DNA of 64,000 nucleotides, from positions 248,001 to 312,000 of the forward strand of contig NZ_MUJK01000005.1 in assembly GCF_002906155.1 (NCBI RefSeq). The letters are read 5' to 3'. Within the stretch, counting starts at the first letter, position 1. Every line of letters starts with the position of its first letter. This stretch comes from Pseudomonas laurylsulfativorans. GTDB lineage: Bacteria; Pseudomonadota; Gammaproteobacteria; Pseudomonadales; Pseudomonadaceae. The position numbers were made by a program, and so were the translations under genes. The notes under the pieces were generated by a model. That model was given only the letters and a program-made list of their open reading frames with translations. It was not told the origin of the DNA and made no database searches. This document shows positions 36,916 through 44,993 of this stretch, in pieces.

Positions 36916-37226
36916 GTTCACTTAAGACGTGGTGACACCCTAAAAACGACTCGGCTAACAACGCGAACCTTTGTTTGGCCTTCACTGGTTTGGAGGCCGC
37001 TTCATTGTCGACTCGGACGCGGTCCCTTGTAGGAGCTGGCTTGTCGGGTCGCCGCATCGCAGCGATGGTCGTTTACGATAACGCGCGTGAACTGGATAAA
37101 CGCGGCGCACTTGAGTCCATCGCCGGCAAGCCGGCTCCTACAGTTTCCCGGGAATGCGTGAAGAACCAAAAAAAAGGGGAGCACATGCTCCCCCGAGGTA
37201 TAAAGCGTTGTATCGAGGCTGTTAAC
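36916..37226. other. Intergenic region between permease and pyruvate carboxylase genes
   Basis: These 311 bases between convergent genes contain a degenerate REP doublet and an A-rich stretch (37168-37177) followed by GGGGAGCA. No gene was seen. Confidence 0.6.
37028..37142. repeat. REP doublet (GCCGGCTTGCTGGCGA family), left copy diverged
   Basis: The left copy TGTAGGAGCTGGCTTGTCGG differs from consensus; the right copy CCGGCAAGCCGGCTCCTACA is intact. Confidence 0.8.
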
Positions 37227-39035
37227 TCAGCCTTCGATCTCGATCAGGATTTCGCCCGGGTTCACCCGGTCGCCCTTGGCCACGTGAATGGCGGTGACTT
37301 TGCCAGCGATGGCCGCCTGGACTTCGGTTTCCATCTTCATCGCTTCGGTGATCAGCACAGCCTGACCAGCCTTGACGGTGTCGCCTTCCTTGACCAGTAC
37401 ATCGACGATGTTGCCCGGCATGGTGGTGCTGACGTGACCTGGTGCAGAGGCTTGCTTGCGCTTGCTGCTGCCGCCGCCGACGAATTCGTTGAGCGGTTCG
37501 AACACCACTTCTTCCGGCATGCCGTCGATGGACAGGTAGAAGTGACGCTTGCCTTCAGCCTTGACGCCTACGCCGGTGATGTCGACGCGGTAGGTTTCGC
37601 CGTGAACGTCGATGACGAACTCGGTCGGCACACCTTCGCCGCCCGCCGAAGCAACCTTGCCTGCTTCCGGAATCGGCAACAGAACTTCAGGTGTCAGGGT
37701 TCCAGCCGCACGCTCTTCGAGGAACTTGCGGCCGATGTCCGGGAACATGGCGAAGGTCAGCACGTCTTCTTCGGACTTGGCCAGTGCACCGATGTCCGCG
37801 CGCAGCTTGGCCATTTCCGGCTTGAGCAAATCAGCGGGGCGAACGTCGATCACTTCTTCGCTGCCAATGGCCTGGCGACGAAGTTGTTCGTTCACGGTGC
37901 CAGGCGCCTTGCCGTAGCCGCCTTGCAGGTACAGCTTCACTTCGTTGGTGATGGTCTTGTAGCGCTCGCCGGCCAGCACGTTGAAGAACGCCTGGGTGCC
38001 GACGATCTGCGACGTCGGGGTCACCAGCGGCGGGAAGCCGAGGTCTTCGCGAACCCGCGGAATTTCGGCCAGCACTTCGCTCATGCGATTGAGTGCGCCC
38101 TGCTCTTTCAACTGGTTGGCCAGGTTGGAAATCATCCCGCCCGGTACCTGGTTGACTTGAACACGGGTGTCGACGGCGGTGAATTCGCTTTCAAACTGGT
38201 GGTACTTCTTGCGCACGGCGTAGAAGTACAGGCCGATCTCTTGCAGCAGCTCCAGGTTCAGGCCGGTGTCGAACTCGCTGCCTTTCAGGGCGGCGACCAT
38301 CGACTCGGTACCCGGGTGGCTGGTGCCCCAGGCGAAGCTGGAGATCGCGGTGTCGATGTGGTCGGCGCCGTTTTCGATGGCCTTCATCTGGCACATTGCA
38401 GCCAGACCAGCGGTGTCATGAGAGTGGATGAACACGGGCAGCGATTGCTCGGCTTTCAGTGCCTTGACCAGTTCACCGGTGGCGTACGGGGTCAGCAGGC
38501 CAGCCATGTCCTTGATCGCAACCGAGTCGCAACCCATCGCTTCCATCTGCTTGGCTTGCGCCACGAACGCGTCGATGGTGTGCACCGGGCTGGTGGTGTA
38601 GGCGATGGTGCCCTGGGCGTGTTTGCCGGCGGCTTTCACCGCCTCGATGGCCACGCGCAGGTTACGCACGTCGTTCATGGCGTCGAAGATGCGGAACACG
38701 TCGATGCCGTTGACCGCGGCCTTGGCGACGAAGGCTTTGACCACGTCGTCGCTGTAGTGGCGGTAGCCCAGCAGGTTCTGGCCGCGCAACAGCATTTGCA
38801 GGCGGGTGTTAGGCAGCGCGGCGCGCAGTTGGCGCAGACGCTCCCACGGGTCTTCTTTCAGGAAACGTACGCAGGCGTCGAAGGTCGCGCCGCCCCAGCA
38901 TTCCAGCGACCAGTAGCCGACTTTGTCGAGCTTGTCGCAGATCGGCAGCATGTCTTCGGTGCGCATGCGGGTCGCGAGCAACGATTGATGGGCGTCGCGC
39001 AGGATAGTGTCGGTAACGTGGATTTGCTTGCTCAT
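37227..39035 (-). CDS. pycB: Pyruvate carboxylase subunit B (carboxyltransferase plus biotin carrier)
   Basis: This is one half of the two-subunit pyruvate carboxylase, related to the oxaloacetate decarboxylase alpha chain. The 602 residues contain an HMGL-like TIM barrel (ETDTILRDAHQSLLATRM-type opening near residue 8), a conserved carboxylase domain, an Ala/Lys linker (SSKRKQASAPG, near 510) and a C-terminal biotinyl domain with the biotin-lysine motif EAMKME. The ATG at 39035 has a GAGGA site. The stop codon of pycA is 11 nt upstream, forming an operon. The enzyme replenishes oxaloacetate. Confidence 0.93.
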   Translation of the reverse strand: MSKQIHVTDTILRDAHQSLLATRMRTEDMLPICDKLDKVGYWSLECWGGATFDACVRFLKEDPWERLRQLRAALPNTRLQMLLRGQNLLGYRHYSDDVVKAFVAKAAVNGIDVFRIFDAMNDVRNLRVAIEAVKAAGKHAQGTIAYTTSPVHTIDAFVAQAKQMEAMGCDSVAIKDMAGLLTPYATGELVKALKAEQSLPVFIHSHDTAGLAAMCQMKAIENGADHIDTAISSFAWGTSHPGTESMVAALKGSEFDTGLNLELLQEIGLYFYAVRKKYHQFESEFTAVDTRVQVNQVPGGMISNLANQLKEQGALNRMSEVLAEIPRVREDLGFPPLVTPTSQIVGTQAFFNVLAGERYKTITNEVKLYLQGGYGKAPGTVNEQLRRQAIGSEEVIDVRPADLLKPEMAKLRADIGALAKSEEDVLTFAMFPDIGRKFLEERAAGTLTPEVLLPIPEAGKVASAGGEGVPTEFVIDVHGETYRVDITGVGVKAEGKRHFYLSIDGMPEEVVFEPLNEFVGGGSSKRKQASAPGHVSTTMPGNIVDVLVKEGDTVKAGQAVLITEAMKMETEVQAAIAGKVTAIHVAKGDRVNPGEILIEIEG

Positions 39036-39046
39036 TGTTCTATTCC

Positions 39047-40462
<1,416 letters not shown>

Positions 40463-40600
40463 TTGGAGTTTCCCTTGAGCCGGTGGCACCCACGACCTGC
40501 TAAACCCAGGTCGACGCGTGACCAAATGTTTCAATTTAGTCGCAGGCCCACACTAGCGCCCACAAGGGATTAACAAAAATGAATAAAAATTGGGTCATGC

Positions 40601-40616
40601 ATAAGTAAAGACTTAT
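40601..40616. promoter_or_regulatory. Candidate PycR operator ATAAGT-N4-ACTTAT
   Basis: A perfect 6-bp inverted repeat lies in the divergent pycA-pycR gap, 38 bp from the LysR start codon and about 140 bp from pycA. The size and symmetry suit a LysR-type recognition half of the T-N11-A class. Confidence 0.45.
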
Positions 40617-40653
40617 AGTTGATGCTCCAGCCAGCGACGAGAGCGACCAGATA

Positions 40654-41616
40654 ATGCGTAAGTCATTGATGCGTATGACTTTGCGGCAATTGCAAATCTT
40701 CAACGAGGTCTGTGATTTGCGCTCCTACAGCCGCGCAGCCGAAGAAATGTCGCTCACACAACCGGCCGTCAGCCTGCAGATTCGTCAACTTGAGGAGCTG
40801 ATTGGCCAGCCCTTGTTCGATTACGTCGGCAAAAAACTCTACATGACCGAAGCAGCTGAAGCGTTACAGCGAGCCAGCCGGGACATTTTCGGGCGCCTGG
40901 AAAACCTCGACATGCAGTTGTCGGATATGCAGGGCTCATTGCAGGGGCAACTGAAACTGGCGATTGAATCCAGCGCCAAGTATTTCGTGCCGCATCTGTT
41001 TGCCGCCTTCAAACGCCAGCATCCGGAAGTGAACCTGCAACTGACGGTGGTCAATCGCGGCCAGGTGATCCGGCGCCTGTCGGACAACCGCGACGACCTG
41101 GTGATCATGTCCATGGTTCCGCAGGACATGGGCCTGGAATTCCTGCCGTTCCTGAACAACCCGATCGTCGCCGTGGCGCCACCGGATCACCCACTGTGTC
41201 ACATGGGGCCGCTGCGCTTGCAGGACCTCGAGCCCTACACATTGCTGCTGCGTGAGCCGGGCTCCGGGACGCGGCTTGCGTGCGAAGAATACTTCAAAGA
41301 GAAGCGCGTGCACTTCAACCAGACTCAGGAAGTCTCGTCCGCAGAAGCTCAGCGAGAATGTGTGCTGGCAGGTCTGGGCGTTGCGCTGCTGACGCGTCAC
41401 GCCCTGAACCTTGAGTTGGCGACCGGCGGGCTGATCGAATTGCCGGTCGAAGAACTGCCGCTATTCCGTAGCTGGTGCCTGGTGCAGGCCAAGGCAAAGC
41501 GCCTGTCACCGGTGGCTCACGCCTTCCTGGCGTTTATCCGTAGCGAACGGATTCAGATCAGCGCGCTGGTTGAGCGTTTCGACGGGAAGCTACGGGAGAC
41601 GTCTGCCAGAAGTTGA
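40654..41616 (+). CDS. pycR: LysR-family regulator divergent from pyruvate carboxylase (PycR-like)
   Basis: The 320-residue protein opens with TLRQLQIFNEVCDLRSYSRAAEEMSLTQPAVSLQIRQLEELIG, a clear LysR helix-turn-helix of the CbbR/CysB-like class. The effector domain starts near residue 95. Its divergent position beside pycAB matches PycR of P. aeruginosa, described there as an activator of pyruvate carboxylase expression (recalled). The ATG at 40654 is used; ATGs at codons 6 and 8 are alternatives. Its 3' end overlaps a small gene on the opposite strand by 59 bp. Confidence 0.9.
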   Translation: MRKSLMRMTLRQLQIFNEVCDLRSYSRAAEEMSLTQPAVSLQIRQLEELIGQPLFDYVGKKLYMTEAAEALQRASRDIFGRLENLDMQLSDMQGSLQGQLKLAIESSAKYFVPHLFAAFKRQHPEVNLQLTVVNRGQVIRRLSDNRDDLVIMSMVPQDMGLEFLPFLNNPIVAVAPPDHPLCHMGPLRLQDLEPYTLLLREPGSGTRLACEEYFKEKRVHFNQTQEVSSAEAQRECVLAGLGVALLTRHALNLELATGGLIELPVEELPLFRSWCLVQAKAKRLSPVAHAFLAFIRSERIQISALVERFDGKLRETSARS

Positions 41617-41767
41617 GTTCCAGCTCTGGAAAATCGCCAATCTCGGCCAGAAGCTGACGGCGTTCGCAGCGATCTTCAATGGCGCGACGGAATTCCATGC
41701 GGCGCTGATCTTCTTGCTGACGACGGGTTTTGACAGCGCTGTTGCGTTCTTCGTAGGGCATGGCCAT
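41558..41767 (-). CDS. Small charged protein, 69 residues, resembling PA3496-family proteins
   Basis: A small cytoplasmic protein rich in Arg and Glu (MAMPYEERNSAVKTRRQQED, then RRMEFRRAIEDRCERRQLLAEI). A good GGGAG ribosome site lies 8 nt before the ATG, and third-position GC is as high as in neighbours, so it looks real despite a 59-bp tail-to-tail overlap with pycR. The central segment recalls small Pseudomonas proteins annotated as PA3496-family envelope integrity proteins; that link is from memory and weak. Confidence 0.62.
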   Translation of the reverse strand: MAMPYEERNSAVKTRRQQEDQRRMEFRRAIEDRCERRQLLAEIGDFPELELNFWQTSPVASRRNAQPAR

Positions 41768-41876
41768 TTCGAGTCTCCCAAGGCGAGTACGGGAGTTTCA
41801 AGATAGGCGCGGGGGATGACGGTTTGGCGGCTCGATGGTTACAGACCGATGAATGTTTGTCAGGCGACACCATTCC

Positions 41877-41971
41877 TGTGGCGAGGGGGCTTGCCCCCGC
41901 TGGGTCGCGCAGCGGCCCGGAGTATTTTGCGCCTGCTGCGCAGTCGAACGGGGGCAAGCCCCCTCGCCACA
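41877..41971. repeat. REP pair (GCGAGGGGGCTTGCCCCCG family)
   Basis: TGTGGCGAGGGGGCTTGCCC and its complement are inverted about 45 bp apart, the same family as at 1268-1397. It separates the small gene from the RpiR regulator gene. Confidence 0.87.
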
Positions 41972-41992
41972 GAGTCCGTGTCGGTCTTTAGA

Positions 41993-42859
41993 TCAGTCGT
42001 CCAGCGCCTTCACCGACTTGGGCGACAACCGCAAGCTGCGCAGGCTGCGCTTGACGCTCTTGAGGTGGTTGACCAGGCTCGGGCCACGCGCCATGGCCAC
42101 GCCCATCGCCAGCACATCGATCACCACCAGGTGGGCGATACGCGACGTCAGCGGCGTATAGATTTCAGTGTCTTCATGCACGTCGATCGCCAGATTGACC
42201 GTAGACAGCTCGGCCAATGGCGTCTGACTCGGGCACAAGGTGATCAACGAGGCGCCGCTTTCGCGCACCAGGTTGGCGGTGATCAGCAGGTCCTTGGAGC
42301 GACCCGACTGGGAAATGCAGATGGCCACGTCAGTCGGCTTCAATGTCACCGCCGACATCGCCTGCATGTGCGGGTCGGAGTACGCCGCTGCGGTGAGCAG
42401 CAAGCGGAAGAATTTGTGTTGCGCATCCGCCGCGACCGCACCCGAGGCGCCAAAGCCGTAGAATTCGACACGCTGGGCCTGGGACATCAGCGTCACCGCC
42501 CGCTGCAGTTCCAGCGGATCGAGCTTCTCGCGAACCTCCATCAGCGTATGCAGGGTGGTGTCGAAGATTTTCAGGCTGTAGTCGGCGACCGAATCGTCTT
42601 CATGGATCGCAAACTGGCCAAAACTCGCACCCGCCGCCAGGCTCTGGGCCAGCTTCAGCTTCAGGTCCTGAAAGCCGGAACAACCGATGGCACGGCAAAA
42701 ACGCACGATGGTCGGTTCACTGATACCCACGCTGTGGGCCAGGTCGGCCATGGAGCTGTGCATCACGGCCGCAGGATCAAGCAGCACGTGGTCGGCGACC
42801 TTGAGCTCCGACTTGCGTAACAGGTGGCGAGACTGGGCGATGTGTTGCAGCAGATTCAA
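41993..42859 (-). CDS. RpiR/HexR-family transcriptional regulator
   Basis: The 288-residue protein has an N-terminal RpiR helix-turn-helix (about 1-77: VMHSSMADLAHSVGISEPTIVRFCRAIGCSGFQDLKLKLAQSLA) and a SIS sugar-phosphate-binding domain (about 125-260: VEFYGFGASGAVAADAQHKF, ICISQSGRSKDLL). Such proteins sense phosphosugars; HexR senses KDPG and controls hexose catabolism. It corresponds by location to PA5438 rather than the zwf-linked HexR (from memory). A 15-bp palindrome lies 48 bp upstream and is probably an autoregulatory operator. Foreign-looking DNA begins just beyond. Confidence 0.9.
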   Translation of the reverse strand: MNLLQHIAQSRHLLRKSELKVADHVLLDPAAVMHSSMADLAHSVGISEPTIVRFCRAIGCSGFQDLKLKLAQSLAAGASFGQFAIHEDDSVADYSLKIFDTTLHTLMEVREKLDPLELQRAVTLMSQAQRVEFYGFGASGAVAADAQHKFFRLLLTAAAYSDPHMQAMSAVTLKPTDVAICISQSGRSKDLLITANLVRESGASLITLCPSQTPLAELSTVNLAIDVHEDTEIYTPLTSRIAHLVVIDVLAMGVAMARGPSLVNHLKSVKRSLRSLRLSPKSVKALDD

Positions 42860-43458
42860 AGGGCTGGACTCTTTGTTATTGGCAGGTGCCGGGGATGTAG
42901 CACGCTTGTAGTTATACTACATGAATCGGCTTTTTGCCTCCTCAATGCGTAACTGAACTGCCTTGCTACCTCCCTATTTTGGCGAGACATACACTGTGTA
43001 GCAGTTCGCGCAGGCTATGATCGATTGCCGACCAGTCATTGCTTTATGCCCCCCTGAAGCCCCGTCAAGGCTTAATGCAGTTTTGTTAGCGGCAATTAAG
43101 AATGTACGTCGGAGTGAAGCAAAGCAGCCCGACTGCCTTAGCCGGTCCCGTAGCGAGTTTCCTCTACATCTCATTTCATTTCATTGTTCGGCCTTCAATA
43201 GCTCAACTGCTACAAGCTCTTTCAACACTAACCCGTGGGCTATAGCAAGCGTTATAGGAACGAACAAGTATTGTCTCAGAATGCAAAGTTAGAAAAAATA
43301 TTGGAGCATTACTCCATCGTGTAACTAACCATCTTCACGCCACTCAAAAACAAGTAAGCCATCATATTTCAAATCTTGCTTTTTTCACAAAAAGTAGATT
43401 ACAAACAGATTGGAAGCTATCAAGCCGTCCGACACAACGATCAAGGAAGATCCTAACC
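42860..43458. other. Intergenic region and left edge of the AT-richer island
   Basis: These 599 bases carry the RpiR operator near the left end and then shift to AT-rich sequence from about 42950, with poly-T and poly-A tracts near 43380-43400. No gene, attachment-site repeat, tRNA end or transposon end was recognised. The promoter of the RHS genes should lie in the last 150 bases. Confidence 0.6.
42907..42921. promoter_or_regulatory. Palindromic HexR/RpiR-like operator TGTAGTTATACTACA
   Basis: This is a perfect palindrome (TGTAGT-TAT-ACTACA), 48 bp upstream of the RpiR-family start codon. It has the TGTARTWWWAYTACA layout known for HexR sites in Proteobacteria (recalled). Confidence 0.7.
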
Positions 43459-44976
43459 ATGCGTGCAAATAAATTCATCGCTACTGTTTTATTATTAGAA
43501 ATTTTTTTACATCAGGCTTCGTTAGCAGAAGAATACACATGGCAATTTCCCGCACAACTATTCGATCCACAAATACAGGGAAAGCACTCATCGCCGGAAT
43601 CAGCTTGTAGATGGGGTTTCGACTATAATTTCCAATACTATGCATTTTATCTGCCCGCCAGGCCTCTTTCTGAGGAAGATAGGTGGTGGTATGATGATGA
43701 CCTCCCAAATGATAACATTTGGATATGCCCCGTACAAAATGACCCCAAGGATGCAACCGATCAAGATCTGTATTTTGTCGAAAGAAAAGGTAGCTCTTGC
43801 CCCCCCGAAAAAGAATTTAACAATTTGACAGGGCAGTGTGAGGCCCAAGCGATAAATAATAGTTGCCCATCAAGCATCACCGGAAACCCAATAGATTTCT
43901 TAACTGGGTACAAAATCCAATCAGAAACTGATTTCGCCCCTCGTAATCATCAATCTAATCAAATTGAATTTTCAAGATTTTACAACAGCGCAAATGGCTT
44001 ATGGATTCATAATTACTCCTCCCGGATTATTATAGAATCAAATCTCACTACCCTTATTCAAACCGACGGTAAAAAACTCATCTTCGAAAAAACAGGAGAC
44101 ACTTACACTCCAAAACAACCAGAATTTGGGGTACTAACAAAACATCAAAACAACTGGAGCTATCATTCACCCGAAAATTTTATTTATGAGTTCGATAATT
44201 TTGGTCGACTTTCAAAAATTATAAAACAGGGGATTTCGCAACTAATAAGCTACACCGAAGATGAAATAGTAGTTATCGACGCGTATGGTACATCGATACG
44301 AATATCAGAAGACAACAAAAAGCAACCCAAAAAACTCATCGCGAAAAACCTCCAAATTGACTACAAGTACAACAACTATCGACAGCTGATATCCGTGACT
44401 CGCACTTACCCTGACAACTATTACAAAAGAAAATATGTTTACGAAGACCCAAGAGACAGCAGGCTTCTAACTGCAATCATCGACGAGCGCGATATGTTAT
44501 TCGCAACCTGGGCCTATGATGAGCAAGGGCGCGCCATCTCCAGTGAGCACGCCAATGGTGCAGGGAAGGTGCTGATTAGCTACAACGTAGACAGCTCAAC
44601 GACCGTGACAAATGAACTAGGTAAAAAAACCAAATATTATTTTAAGTACATTTACGGTGCCAAGCGCATTACCGCTATTGAAGGCAAACCCACCCCTAGT
44701 TGTCCAAGTAGCAATTCAACTTTTACTTACGATGAGCGCGGCTTACTTGAGACACAGACAGATAACAAGGGAAATATTACGACTTACACTTACAATGATC
44801 GCAGCCTGGAGTCTTCTCGTACACAAGCCAGCGGAACACCTCAAGCGCGAACAATATCTACAGAGTGGCACCCCTCATTATTTTTACCGGTTACCGTGAC
44901 AGAGCCAGGCCGGATCACACAATACACTTACGACGATTATGGAAGACAACTCACCCGTTCCGTGACACCACGCTGA
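43459..44976 (+). CDS. RHS-family protein, N-terminal half, with signal peptide
   Basis: A 505-residue exported protein. A Sec signal peptide (about 1-23, LLLEIFLHQASLA) precedes a unique Cys-containing domain (24-135). A DUF6531-like entry follows (NPIDFLTGYKIQSETDFAPR, near 140-160), then RHS/YD repeats (YDDYGRQLTR-type) to the end. Codon use is AT-rich compared with core genes. The protein stops abruptly after a YD repeat (QLTRSVTPR), and the next RHS gene continues the repeat series 17 nt later. Together the two resemble one RHS shell cut in two, though each has its own signal peptide. Confidence 0.85.
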   Translation: MRANKFIATVLLLEIFLHQASLAEEYTWQFPAQLFDPQIQGKHSSPESACRWGFDYNFQYYAFYLPARPLSEEDRWWYDDDLPNDNIWICPVQNDPKDATDQDLYFVERKGSSCPPEKEFNNLTGQCEAQAINNSCPSSITGNPIDFLTGYKIQSETDFAPRNHQSNQIEFSRFYNSANGLWIHNYSSRIIIESNLTTLIQTDGKKLIFEKTGDTYTPKQPEFGVLTKHQNNWSYHSPENFIYEFDNFGRLSKIIKQGISQLISYTEDEIVVIDAYGTSIRISEDNKKQPKKLIAKNLQIDYKYNNYRQLISVTRTYPDNYYKRKYVYEDPRDSRLLTAIIDERDMLFATWAYDEQGRAISSEHANGAGKVLISYNVDSSTTVTNELGKKTKYYFKYIYGAKRITAIEGKPTPSCPSSNSTFTYDERGLLETQTDNKGNITTYTYNDRSLESSRTQASGTPQARTISTEWHPSLFLPVTVTEPGRITQYTYDDYGRQLTRSVTPR

Positions 44977-44993
44977 TTCAGAAGGATCTGATC

